A stretch of DNA of 64,000 nucleotides from Campylorhamphus procurvoides (lineage: Eukaryota > Chordata > Aves > Passeriformes > Dendrocolaptidae). The notes beneath the pieces are model-generated. The model had not been told where the DNA came from, searched no databases, and worked only from the letters and a program-made list of their open reading frames with translations. Every line of letters starts with the position of its first letter. The first letter of the stretch is position 1. The position numbers and the translations under genes are program-made. Positions 1 through 13,169 of the stretch are shown here, one piece after another. The stretch is taken from positions 4,200,342 through 4,264,341 of the forward strand of contig WBMV01006289.1 of NCBI GenBank assembly GCA_013396655.1. Reading direction: 5' to 3'.

Positions 1-3000
1 GGACAAGTTGCTTCTCATTGTCAGGGCAATGAATTGGTAGGTGCTTTCCCTCCTCTTGTTTACATATTCCTTCTTTTCCATCTTCTTGAAAGTATGAATT
101 TCATCCTATTTAAAGTGAGTTAAGCATTGTTTCTTCCAAAAGAAAAGATTGTACTGATTGTTTCTCTTTGTTGCAGTGATAGGAAAATTAAATATCTCAG
201 TATACTTCAGTGCATTTCTTCCTGTAAAACGGGGATTTGATGTGGAATTTGCCCCACTGAGTGTACTCACAGGAATATGGAACCCTACTGCTGCTGGCAA
301 GTCAGAATCTCAGTAAAGGCAAACATCTTGGGTCTTTCCATAGATGTGTGTTCTATGAGCTGAATGTAAGTTGATCCGCTAAGAGCTCCAACAAAAATAA
401 AGCAGAATGAGGATGGTGTTTTTAAGGGGTTAAGGAAACAATAGCAAAATATCTTGCTTTCAATTTATTTCAACAAATGCATTCTTAAAATTTGCTATAG
501 GTTGATTTACACACAGGAGTATTTTAGCTTAAGCATTTTTAAGAGTAAGTGGGAATTTAACAGCCCTTTTTTTTATTTTTTTTTCAATCCAGTAATGGCT
601 TGGTTTAATATCTACATCTTCCAAACTTCTGTTGCTCATAACAAATGATAGACTTACTTGTTTGTTTAATTTTTACCCTTTTTTTTATTTGTACAGTGGA
701 GAACTAGCTATAAAGAACTATTTTAAGAAAAAATTCTGTATGTGTGCCATCATTCACTCACTGCTCACGTGGTGTGATATTGTTCCTTTATTCTCTGTTG
801 TTGTTAGTCTGTCAATTTGGGTGAGATAATAAACATAACCATGTTTTTTGTAAAAAGCCTACAAACCTTGGAGTCCCCATTGTATGCTAGTTGGAGAAGT
901 AGTTTTGATATTTCTGTCTCAGCTTGCATGAACAATATCACATTACTTGAAATTGTGTTTTCCTACAATGATTCCCACAGGTAAAGACTCTCCACAGCTT
1001 CAAGATTATTTTATTCTATTTGGCACTGGTAGGTTTTGCTGCAGGAGGTTGTCAAACATGAAATAATGGAAAATGTTTGGACTTGAATCCAAAATTTTCC
1101 TCAGTTCTGTCTCTCTAGATCCTCCCTCACTGCTTCTGACCTTTTCAGACAGAGGATGGCTGAGACCTGAGCATATGGATCCCATTTGAATAAAAGTGAG
1201 ATGAGTAGATGTCTTTACTACCTATGTGACATGAAAGGATATGTTTCTATTACCATTCTCACTTGAAGTGAAGTAAAATTCAAATGCTTTGAATTTAACA
1301 AACATTCCTGCCTAAAATACTTACTTGCTGACCTGTGGGTCATTTCTGTCTAGACTGCTTCGGGCTGCTGCTGCTATTTAATTCATAGACCTTTTTAAAA
1401 AGTTGCCTCTCTTTTTTATTAATAAAGGAATTTTGTTACTCATTAATAGGAACTGGAGAGGTTAGTTTTATCCCCTTTGCTTTTGGATAAATTTTTTCTA
1501 CTTAATCATTCCATCTCTTTTTGACTGAGTTATTCATTCAAATGAGGTTCAGAAAAACACCCTGACAACTTAATTGAGCAGTGTTTTTTATCAATGTGAA
1601 TAAAATAAAACTTCCACCATTTTGTTTTCTAGGGGAGTCATCTCTTCTGCTGTGTATTTTGAGGGTTATGGGAGAGAAGACCTCAGCAGGAAAACTCCAA
1701 AATCTTGCTCATTTAGGAGCGTTATGGATTTACACTTGTGAGAGCTCCCTGCAGTCAAAGGCACTTGAATATCAGTGGTCTCAGCATGAGAGCTGTGGTT
1801 GCTGACCAAACAAAAGCCACCCTTCAGCCATTGTCTTGGGATGCATTGAGTGACTGGAGAGGACACCACAAGTTTGAAAGCTACACAAGCTCAGAAAAAA
1901 GGAACTGAAGCTTATTTGAAATGGTTTCTAATTTTCTGACAAAACATACAATGCTAGATTAGCAAACTATATTCTACTTAGATTGCGTGTTAAAATATGT
2001 TTCAAATACTAATCAAATAGATAGAGATTTCTGAAGCAAAATGAGGTGTCATAATTTAATCCTATTATCCTGAGGCAATTATGTGATTTTTAATTTCATA
2101 ATGGCATATTGTATATACACTATGACTAGCAGTTACATTAAAAAAGAAAAAGAAAAGAAAACTTAGTTTTGTTCATAATAAAGTGATGACAGTGATGTTA
2201 AATAAGTAAGTTGACCATGAGGTTCTAATCATATAATTGGCCTTTATTCAGAAACGTAATTCTCTTGAGATGGCTTGATTGCATTCATTATCACCAGTTA
2301 GAGACTTCTTAATGTTTTTATCAGCCTCATACAAAATGCAAAATTGGAGTACAGATGTTAGAATTTTCTCCTAAATCAGCCTGCAGTTTAATTTTTTCTT
2401 TGTTTTTATTGGGTTTTTGTGGGTTTTGGGGTTCAGTGCTTGAGCAGAAGATATCCCCAGCAGTATTGATCTCCTTTCTCTCTTGACTTTTTTCTTGCCT
2501 GCTTATAAAAGAAAACTCTACAAGTGACATTTCCATGGTGGCATCTTCATTTAATTTATTCTGATGCATTTGTTTGTCCCCATTTGAACTTGAGTAGAAT
2601 TAAGTAGAAAAGGTAGTTAATTTGCCTGTGTTCATTTCAAAGATGGTGCTTTTGCTGCATCCTATTATATGTTTCGGTGAGTTTCTCTTTGACAGAGATT
2701 AGTCTGTTACTAACTTCTGTTAGTGACTTTCTGCTACTGGGGTCAGTATTCTGGTAATATTGCAACCCACCAAGGTTCTGTGGAAATGTAAAACATATCA
2801 TTTAAGAGGAAGTTTCCCTAAGTTTACTACATGTAGGATGGGGGTTTGTGTCTTCTTAAGGTGTCAGAACTGGAACCATTATTTGAGACAGTTCAGATAA
2901 CTATTATCTGTGCTGACATTGCTAGCGAGACAGAAGTTTCTTAGGTAACTCAGTTGCATTAACCACATAAAAGTATTTTGATGGTATATTCCTTGAGGAT

Positions 3001-6000
3001 TCCTAAACTCCTTGTGTATGGTGTCTTAAAATTCATTCTGTGTGCCAGTGATATGTGCCTTTCATGATTTCTGTAAAGAGCATCTGAACTTAGCCAGGTT
3101 TTGAATGTTTAAAAATGTCTGAGTACTCACAAGACTCGGAAGAATAACCAGATTTAAAAATTGAGTACTGTGAATATCCATTGCATTAGGCGTGTTCCAA
3201 CACTGAGCAAGTCTTTCCTTGCCATTAGAACTCCTATTTTTTGAGAACTGTCTAGAAGGGATTTATTTTCCTCACTATCACATGATGTTGATGCCCCATT
3301 CCAGATAGCAGAGGAAGAAATTGCATTGATGCACTGCTGAGGAGTCATGGCCAGATGTCTGGGAGAAGGAGAGCTGTGGGAGGGACTGGGATTCCATTTG
3401 CCCAGAGTGTTGATTGCTTTATATTGGTGGAGAGACAGAACAGGGTTGGGAATGGGGAGATAAAGGGAAGGAGAAAGGAAGAGTGGGCATCAGCACTTAG
3501 GGGGAAACTGAGACTGGGTATTACAACAGATGGGTTTGCACCGCTCTTGTGTCTGAAATCTGATTAATAATGTGTCTATTCAAAGAAGCCAGTCTTAATG
3601 TGCTTAATTTCTGGTGGTTTAACACTGTAACCTTAATAATAATCTTTTAATTACAGATCAACGTAATGTGGGCCAACAAATATATGGATGCTCTTTCTAG
3701 AAGTAATATTGCAAAACAAATGAACCAGTAAAAAAACACTATTGTTGTTCTCTTGAAAGATAATTTATTCATCTAGTAATTCTCTTACAGAATCTCTGTC
3801 TGGAGATAAAACCCAAGGGTTCAAGGTATTAATTAATTTTAAGTATTTGACTCCATCTGTTTAATTAGAAGGTAACCTGATACCTGTATCCTATTCATGC
3901 CAGAGCTTAGGTATTATTCTTGATTAAAGTCTGTGATTTAGAAATCATTTCTGTGTGTAAAATTTCTTTGGCAAGGCTGTGGTCTTTTGAGACTTGATGC
4001 ATCCAGATCAGATATGTCTAATATACAGCATACAGCATCTCATTTCCCCTTTTTTACAGGAGTGTTTCTGAGAAAAAGAGCATAGTTTTGGCTGCTGTCA
4101 TCTGAGGAGCTGCAGTACCAGCGTAAGGTCATTTTCAAGCTTGCTTGTGGAGGTATTGTGATGAAGTCACTGGCTGAAATCATGGCTCTATTGAGATCAG
4201 TAAAAATCTTAGCAGGAATTGGATTTCACTTGGTAGGTAAACTGTCAGGGCCAGAACCTGTGAGTTTTTCTGCAGAACAAAAAAATAAGCCAGTGGTTTT
4301 TGCCTGTTGGGAGGAGCTGGGAAAGAAAACATATAGAGTCTGTGCCCAGTGGTCTGTTACCATTCACCATAACCATTCATGCTGTTGTGTTTTGAAGTGC
4401 ATTTTTAACCCATGGGTTTAATATCCTGTGAAATACTTTGAATATAGAGATTTTGGAGCTGGATTCTTGTGTGATAAACTTGTCTTTGCAGGAACTTCCC
4501 ATATGAAACTTGATTTTAGTGGTGTTTGTGCTTCAGATTCATGTCTGAAGAACAGATATAAAATAATGTTAATCTGTCAGAGATATTAAAGCCTTAAACT
4601 AATTAAGGAAAATGGCAATGCATGGAAGAAACCAGGAGATAACACACAAGTGATATGCTCAGTCTCTTCTCTAGTAAAGAACTTAATTCTGGACTTAAAT
4701 GTTACTAACTTGCGTCTGTTTGTGAACTTGAACAAAAAAAAAATTAGTGCATCCAAAAAGTTTGGGAGACTTTAATTTCCATTGTTATTTCTTTTGTCTT
4801 AGAATGTATACACTGGGAGATTAAACTGAGATTATTTTAGATTAAATACCAAAATAACAAATTCAGTAACCTGATAGATGTAGGTGTCCACCATATACTG
4901 TTTTTATTCTGCCAGTGTTACAGACTGAGAAAGTCTTCATGGAAGTATTTAAAAAGAAATTGGTGAAGCCAGTGGCCATACTCTACCATTTTCATGGGAC
5001 TTTACTTCAGACTCCACCAAGTGTTGTCCTGGAACCTGAATGCCAGTTAGTGTTCAGAGAGAAGGAACTGTTCCCTGGACAACATCTGGTTAAGCTTCCA
5101 GTGAAAGGAGCATATGTTTCATTTCTCTTTCCTCTAAGATCACTCTGTGGTGCAAAAACAACTGTATGATGTGAGGATAACTGAGCAATCCTTTTCAGAA
5201 GTGCAGTCTCGGTCAGGACTAAAATACTTATATATTCCCTTCTGCTTTTAAGTAGAGTCCATCTGTTGAGGATTATGCATCTTGTTATTGCCAGTTAGTG
5301 CTTTTTCCTCTCTATAAAATATTAAAAGAGGCAACGATATTCTTCTGTCCAGAAAGAATGTTGCTATTTCTTTTTTTTTTTTAAGAAGCATTTTGATATC
5401 CAAAATACTTAGTTCAAGTCCCCATCACCTTTTTTTTAAAGGAGAGAGGGTCTTAGACATTTGTCTCAGACAAAAGACTAGTCACTGAATTGCAACTACT
5501 GATACATTACAGAATATCAGAAGCAGTGTTTTTTCATCCTTTATTTCTTTCAGTTCTCTTGTTTCAAATTCTCATGATTACAGATTTTCAAGACTTTGAA
5601 CATTGACTCACATCTGATTGCTAGAGTATATTTTACACAAATCAAAGAGAAATACCTACAATGGTTTTCAGTGAAATCCTAACACTTATTGAAAAGTCTG
5701 ACTTCATGATCAATAGCTGCATGATGAAGGTTGTAGTTTGGATTTTATGTTATTTGGGAATATTCTGCTTCAGATTTAAAAATTAAATTAATTATATGCC
5801 TTGCTAGCAAAGTATGGTAGACTATAAGAGACCATTCAGTTAAAAGAAATATAAATATCCCAAATAAGCATAAGAATTCACCCTTTTATCTTGGGAATTG
5901 TGATTATATGCTCATTGGGGGCTTATTCATTAAAACAGTAATAGCCATTATTTACTCTCTTTCCGCACTGAGAACAAAGTGACCATGGAATAAAGGAACT

Positions 6001-6268
6001 TCCAATGTGATAATCCAGCTGTTTCTTGCTGCTTTTGCCTTGAACATTGCAAAATTCATAGCTGCATTAAGCAGTAGAAAAATATTTATAAAGATAGGAT
6101 TGCATTTTGGGGATAGAGCATAGGATAGAAGCATAGGTTAAACCATTTATGAATAACTTTTTAAGGCTAGGGGAAATAAAACAGAGTATCTTTTGAAAAG
6201 GTTTTAGCACAGTTAAAAAAGCCATGAGTTTTGCCATTGCTAGTGCCTTTTTTTTCCTATCCTGACAG
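1..6268. other. No gene recognised
   Basis: Unique AT-rich sequence. It has T runs at 567-583 and 5380-5392 and a purine-rich stretch at 3355-3520. Reading frames are 87 codons or fewer and unlike any known protein. No mobile element is recognised. Confidence 0.6.
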
Positions 6269-6564
6269 AGCGGGGCCCCTTGAGCTGTTTGGACTTGTGT
6301 TGGCCTGAGTTTACGGAGCTTGTTCTCCCATGTCCAGCAGCCTCCTGTCCGTGGCCTCCCCAGAGCTGGGGAAGGACTGGCAGGAGCAGGGGGTCAGTGC
6401 ATCACAGCCCATGGCCTGCGTGTGACTTGCTAACCAGCTGTGAGAGAATTAAAACCAAGACTGCAACAGTCAGATTTAAAACTAGAAGGAAGGAGATTGA
6501 ACAGTTAAGGAAGAGGATTGGTAGTAGAAAGAATAATGGATTAAATGGGGGCCACAAGAAATGA
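6269..6564 (+). other. Candidate 3' exon with open frame behind a strong splice acceptor
   Basis: A run of pyrimidines ending CCTATCCTGACAG (to 6268) is a textbook 3' splice site. Directly after it the sequence becomes GC-rich and one frame (AG|CGG GGC CCC ...) stays open for 98 codons to TGA at 6562-6564. The first half is rich in Trp, Pro and Cys (SCLDLCWPEF...). The second half is basic (KTRRKEIEQLRKRIG) and could form a short helix. ATTAAA at 6642-6647 could serve as a polyadenylation signal. There is no ATG in the first part of the frame, so upstream exons would be needed. I do not recognise the peptide. It may equally be a noncoding RNA exon or chance. Confidence 0.2.
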
Positions 6565-9500
6565 CAATTTCTTCCCTCAAAAAGCTAACTTTGGACTTTA
6601 AGTTGATTTAGAAATTTGAGGAACTATTGTCTATTCAGAAAATTAAAGTCCTTCCTGAGACAATGGGGAGTTTAGGTAACAGTGTGGAATATGAAGTTTA
6701 AGAAAGTCAAAGGAAACTTCCTGGTTATGGAACATGACCATGCCCAAGCTGGTGCAGTGCTGTAGCTAAGGGTTATTTATGTGAGGGTACAGTAAAAATG
6801 AGAGGAAAATGCAGCAGACTCTTAGCCCATGGGAAGCTTCATAGTTTGAAGTAACTTTCATTTTCACAGACAAGAAATATAGCTTATTAATATAAAAATT
6901 GGATATGGGGAAGAACCCTCCACAGAAATCTGTATTTTGGAAAATTGCATCTGTATTGTTTGAGTCTATCCCACATGGTTGCCTGTAGGAGCACCTCTGA
7001 TTCCTGACTTAACATTTCCATTCACAAGCAGCAGTGGCTGGGAGATGTGCAGGTTGCCCTATGGCTTCTGGGCTCTTTCAAACCCAGCTTCATGGTTAAT
7101 CTGTATATACTGTGTGCTGTGTGTAAAAAAAGTTGATCTTTTTCAATTTAAGCTGTTATTTTTCTAACTATCTGACAACTCACATAAATTCACCACCGCT
7201 TTTATGGTGCTTTTCCATTATTTTTTGTTGCTTGCTAATTACTTTTCTTGCCCAATTTCATTTGCAGTTTGAATAAATAAACTGGTTCTGCCTTCAGGTT
7301 ATTGTAGGAATAGTCAATATGCAGCTATAATAAAATCATAAATTTTTTTGAACAGGCAATTTCGAACATATCCTTCCACAGTTTTAAAGTTCTATTATTG
7401 TAGAAGCAACATGCTTAGGAGCTGCAAAGTTTCAATGCTAATTTCGGAAGTTTGGAAGACATTAAAATCAAGCGTAGCTCTATACAATGTACAGGTAGTT
7501 TAAATATTTGTGTGGGACCTTTGATGAAAATGACTCTTTTGTGTACTGAAATATAGAACACTGAAAAATTTTATCCCCTTTTTATCTAAATTTAGGTAAG
7601 TTTTATGCTTTGATCAATGTGCTGGAAGGAATCAGACTACATGCTTACTGCATAATGAACCATTTTTATCCTGGGTAAAATTTTATAGACTAACTACTTC
7701 CTTTTCCAGGTTGCTATTTTTTTTTCAGTACTACTCTCGCTGATCATATAAAATGTCATTATTACTTTTTCCCGCACTCCCCTTCAAATCACGTGAGATT
7801 ATCTTTTTTACTTGGCTTGAATTTGTCTCCAAGCATGCTTAAAAGTCTGCACAGAACAGGAGAATCACTAACTTGGAGTAAAATACCTCAGAAATTGCAT
7901 GCTATCATTAAGGACAGATGGTCTCATTAGAAATAGGACTCATTTTCTCACTTTTGCCAGTGTGGCAGCAAAGTTAGGTCCTCCTGGGCATGGGGGCAAT
8001 AAAGGGAGAACAGTCTTAGCACACAAACTTCACTTTTATACTTATTCTGTTAACAGTGGATAAAATAGCTGTTTCCTACACAGGTTCAGTTACATGGCAA
8101 TTACACTGCTCCCCATGGGATGTCTTTTTTCATTTGTAGTTAGATTTTTATTATTGTTTCTATGCTTTCTCCTGACTGTTAACCTGAGTGTTTTAAACTT
8201 GGTGGGCCTTGCTCCTGCAGCCCACTGAGCTCCTGACTACCCTTGAAGCATGTATATCCCATTTCCTCAAATGCTTGGTTTCCTCTCTGTATCCCTCAAG
8301 GCTTTGTAATTAGATCATAGAAAAGAAAATGACAGCTCCAAGTAGCTTTGCATGTATAAGCGTGAAAATAATAAGGCATTAATTTAATTTTGTCTAGTAT
8401 TAATATCAATGCAAACACATTTTTATTTGTAACACAAAGCAGTGTGCATAGATTAGCCATGATTTGGTAAATCAAAGCACCGAGAGGGATCATTACCAAC
8501 ACCATAAATGCTAAAAATTACTTAGATATATCTAAATGGTCACAGAGATAATTGGTTTTGAGCCACCATACAGCTCTTTAATATTCTTTAGAGGTCAGTT
8601 TCCTAAGCCATATGTATTACTACATTGTGCACAGGAAGTTTGTAGGAGCTGTAAATGAGAGAAATGTATGAAAGACCTTATAGTATATAATAGTTAATAG
8701 GCCACCAGTGGCTACTGCCTCAAGAATAAAAAATAGGACGTCTCATGAAGAGTAATATACATCTGGTTGATTTTCTGTGGGTGGAACAGTGACCTCGATC
8801 TCTCGACTAGAAAAAAGATCATGGTGGCAAAGAAATTAATTTAGCTTGGTAAACCTGTATTAGTGGCAATAGATGAGGTAATTTGTCAGGCCACAGCTGA
8901 ATTTGCTGACTAAAATTTCCTTTCTTCCTCCTCTTTTCTCAAAATAACAAAGGGCTAGTAGGATCTTTAGCTGTTGCGTCTGGAGATTTATAGTCATTGT
9001 TGTGTCCTGCGTGTATAATGTATAAATGGGACTGGTCTAGGTATGTACTTCCATACCTGCCATAAGTAAAATATTTTTTCAAACACTGAGTTAATGATGT
9101 TTAATCAGCTTGGGAGGGGTTTTTGAGGTCGAGATCCTACTTTGTATTTAGTCAGAAATTCCTTTTTGTCTCTTTAAGACAAGCACTTAAATAGGTGTTT
9201 CTGTTTTCTAAGTATATGTGAAATAATCAGCATCCTGCAGTAGGATGGGCCTAATCTCTTCAGAGGCTGAAAGCTTGAACTTGTTGTGAACCCAGTAAAT
9301 GGTGCTGAGGTCTGCAATGTCATACCAGTCCTAGACCTGAGAATACTGTTGTTTCCTATGCTGCTACCTCATGAATGATAAAAGGATGTAAAATGTATAT
9401 CAGCCTTTTAAATGTCTGTAGGGTTAGAGAGGGAAGCAGGGAGGTGAATGGCCTACAGTATTCTTGTAAATTTTTTACATAAATGACTTCTCTGTTGCTA

Positions 9501-12151
9501 TTTCATTCCATATCTGGAGTCTGCAAATCCGTGCGGCTCTCCATACAATCACAAAGCACAATATTTATCCAGGATAGTGTATATCAGCATGTGGCATGGC
9601 TAGTTTCCCATGAAGGGAATACCTAGGCATTGGAGAATGCAGCAAAATTTCTGCCTTTATTTTCTCTGTTACAAACTGTGATTGTGATAGCCTGCGAAAA
9701 GTTGCAGTACTGTGCTTGAGTATCTTGGCACACAGGATATTCCAGGTCCCCAAATAATATTTTTCTTCCCTTCTTTACAGATAGTGATTTTGAAAGAAAA
9801 CAACAAGGGCCAATTGAAATAACAGGCAAAGAAATGGCCACACTTTATTCCATGCTAAGGTGCATCATGCATCTGGTCCACCCATATTTTAGAAAGTATC
9901 CAAAGCGCAGAACAAGGATGCAAGATGGAAAGAATGAGGCAGAAGGGCCAGCCAGATTTCTGCAGTACCAAGACTTTTAGAATGGGGAGGTAACACGAGT
10001 GCCCAAAAGCTCTAAGCAAGCCAGCTCTGGTAAATCTGGTTGGGGCAGATAAAGAAGGTACAGCACTTAACAGTAGTTTTTTACTGTCTTGCATCCAGTA
10101 TGTGTATATATATAGATTAACTAAAAAACAGATAGAAGCCATTGTTGGCTGGATGCAGCATTGTTTTCTTACAGGCCATGATATGGGGAATGATCTTCAG
10201 TGAAATGTTCAAGCAGAAGGCTAGACCCACAGATGTAACTTTTACTATGTCACCAAGTTCTTGCTAAGATCTAAGCAACATCATAGATTTCATGGTTATG
10301 TAACATCTTAGATTTACTGGGGTTTTTTATGTTTATTATGTTTATAGTACTCCCAGACCCAAGTCTTCAGGGGTACATATAGTATATATAAATAGATATA
10401 AACCACACTATGTACTAAGTATCAGAATACAGATCATTTGATTATCTATAAGCTTGGGACTGTACGAGCCTGATACTGTGCAAAAGCAAGAAACAGAAAG
10501 CCTCTCTCAGCCCTCATGGCAGGGAAGCAGATATCAACAGGAGCTCCAGAGGTGGTTTGACTTTCACATTTTGTGTATACAACTCAAATGCAACTTTTGT
10601 GACTCAGTTATTTACTAACACTGCCTTGGGACAGCAACACTAATCTTGCATGAACCTACTAAGAGTTAAGATGGAATACTATACTACTGGGTATTGAGGT
10701 TCATCCTGCTAACCAGTGTCAGTTAGGATTTACTAATAATATTCAGTATTTGGTCAAATTTTCATCGAGAATGTCAGTTAAAATATTTCCCTGTATTACC
10801 CTGCTATGTGAAATATGATGCTCCATATAGAGATACTACTTTCCATTATTAATTATCAATAAATGTGAAATATATAGTCTTTTCAGTGCAATACTGTTTC
10901 TTAAATGTAGAGTAAGCAGTATAATCAAGCACTGTAACCAATCTAGACCATTAGAATGTAAGTCTATAATAATGAAGTCAGAAAATAATTTATATTCCAA
11001 AATTTACTGTGGATTCTGTAGTGAAACTGCCCAATATAAATATAAAATTACTTAACTGTGTGAATAGAGTTACATCTCTGTTTCAGTTTGTGCAAAAATG
11101 AAGAATATTAGATTTTTGGATAAATATAAGAAAACAAATGGTCATCACATTTGTGTGGAAAAAAGGATAAAGGATCAGTTCAATGACATTTTACAGGTTA
11201 ACTCAAAGAATTTCCCCTAAGAACCTCTCTTCTTAGGTTCATCCTTGAGAAACCTGGAGTCGATATTTAATCATATGAAACTGTTTCAGCCCCCTACCCT
11301 GCAAGAGGAGTAGTAAGAACAATACCATTTATTCAATATAAATCCTCATTTCACCCCATGTGAGGATACTTAGTTAGTTAACTAATTATTTGTTAAGTAA
11401 CATTGCTATGCTTTTTAAATATTGTTACGTATTTTGAAAGGCCCATCAAAAATATTTGTTCATGCTCTTATCTTTGCCTGTATGGTCAGTCCCATTATAT
11501 TGCTTATGGCTGGAAATCAAACATTGGAATTGAGCATTTATTTTATCCATAGACATAGGTTTAGTTTTTTCTAAACATGAAAGTTTTCTCAAGTCATGCT
11601 TTCCTTTAGTGATTAATGCATGAGTTGAGTCACCTTTCCACAGGAACATTTTCATTCCTGATAGACTTTGACTTTTAAAGTGTAAGTCTTCTAGCCACAG
11701 CATAGGACGAAAACTCTAGGAGACAGGTTTTTTTTTTTAAAAAAAGAAAAGTATTAAAAGAAGATGTCACTGGAAGTATAAAATTGTAAAATTGCTCTGC
11801 TTGTGAACTGTGACTAACCCATGTGGAAGCAGCATTTGCAGTAGCTGGACTTGAAAATTATTTTGTAATTTAACACTCTCAGGTGTCAATGTCAGATAAA
11901 GAATCCTGCTCAGCATTCTATTGCATGTCCCTGGCCAGTGTGAAAACCTGAGCCTGATAGAATTCTGCTAGGTTAAAGTTCCAGCACAGAAGTCTGATTG
12001 TAATTATTTTTTTTCCCTTTGGCTACAAGGCTTAGTAATTATTGTAAGATTTTTACATCTTCTACCTTAGGGTCATATACACTAAAGTACTGAAGTCAGG
12101 TATAAAGTCATTCATAAGTAAAAGTTTAAACCTTCTTGGTTCTGACAAAAG
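6565..12151. other. No gene recognised
   Basis: Unique AT-rich DNA with a short TA/TG run near 10099-10113. Frames are 95 codons or fewer without known similarity. Nothing else is supportable. Confidence 0.6.
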
Positions 12152-12216
12152 TTTTCTCCAAAGCAATGAAGCTGGCAATAGAAGTTATTTTCTCCAAAGC
12201 AACGTAGCTGGCAATA
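12152..12216 (+). repeat. Two-copy tandem duplication, 36-bp period
   Basis: TTTTCTCCAAAGCAATGAAG (then CTGGCAATA) at 12152-12180 recurs as TTTTCTCCAAAGCAACGTAG (then CTGGCAATA) at 12188-12216. The copies differ at three positions over 29 bp. This is a local duplication with no known function. Confidence 0.85.
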
Positions 12217-12859
12217 TAGAAATTTAGGATACGTTTTAGAGATTGTTGAAATTACTGTCTACTTCTGAAGTGAAGTAAAGAGGTGTGATTATACCCATTT
12301 GCTTCCTGGAGAAGCCTATTTTATCTAAGGTGACTGACAGAAGATCTTGGAAAATGTTGACAGATAAAAGCTCCCCTCACACTCTTCTGGAAGGAGCTGG
12401 CACGTATCCTAGGAGGGTAAATAGAACTTTAGCATGAATAAGAATCAGTACATTTGCACTTCCCTGTCTTGCTGAGGTAACACCAGAAGCATCTGTTCAC
12501 TCTCATTGTTAAGACGGGGGAAATGTAGAAGAAACAAATAAGAAAATCACTGAAATCAAAGACAGCCCAGCAATTTCCCCAGTGACAACTTCCCATCCAA
12601 GAGCTGATGGTAAAGGCAGTGAAGCCTCCCAGCTGTCCCATCTGCAGACAGGGAGATGTTGGTGCCTACACAGCAGCCGTGCCCACAAAGCTCAGCATCA
12701 GCAGTTTCCCTGCCACAACTGCATCTGGTCAAGGGCCAGCAAAGCAGCCCCTCATGTTTTATTGAAAGTGGCTAAATCCACCATAAAAATGAGAGATGAC
12801 AAAATTTGGAATAAAGCTAACCCTCCATAAAACAAGAGAACTATAATAGCTAACTGTGT
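12217..12859. other. No gene recognised
   Basis: A mildly GC-rich stretch at 12580-12770 keeps an 82-codon plus-strand frame open. Its peptide is rich in Ser, His and Gln and is not recognised. Confidence 0.5.
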
Positions 12860-13027
12860 CTATAATTTATTTTTTTTTCTATTTCTCTGCTTGCCTTTCT
12901 TTTCCTTTTTTATGTCTTTTAGTCGATCTTTTATACCAGCCATGTTTTCCTCCAGGCTGTTCTTGCTGTAATTTTCAATCTTCTTTAATTGTTTCCAGTT
13001 TTTCCCTCTGAAACACTCTTTCAATCT
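12860..13027 (-). other. Lys/Glu-rich open frame, possible decayed coding remnant
   Basis: The minus strand from 13027 down to TAG at 12860-12862 is open for 55 codons. It is rich in Lys, Glu, Asn and Arg, with helix-like spacing (KQLKKIENYSKNSLEENMAG, then IKDRLKDIKKEKKG). The next codon upstream is TAA. A second frame in 12990-13080 also looks helical (VLKIERVFQREKLETIKED). A strong acceptor-like TTTTCTTTTTTGTCAG stands at about 13153-13168 on the minus strand. This would fit a frameshifted remnant of a coiled-coil gene. However, purine-rich strands in AT-rich DNA give such peptides by chance, and no family is recognised. Confidence 0.17.
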
Positions 13028-13169
13028 TTAAGACATTTTCGAATTCCTAATTCAGTTTTTCTGTATCAACTCATCTATTTAGTATTTTGTAAGGATGCCC
13101 TTTACTCTGGCATTCAAGTACTAGTCTTCTGGATCAAGCCTAAAATCCTCTCCTGACAAAAAAGAAAAT

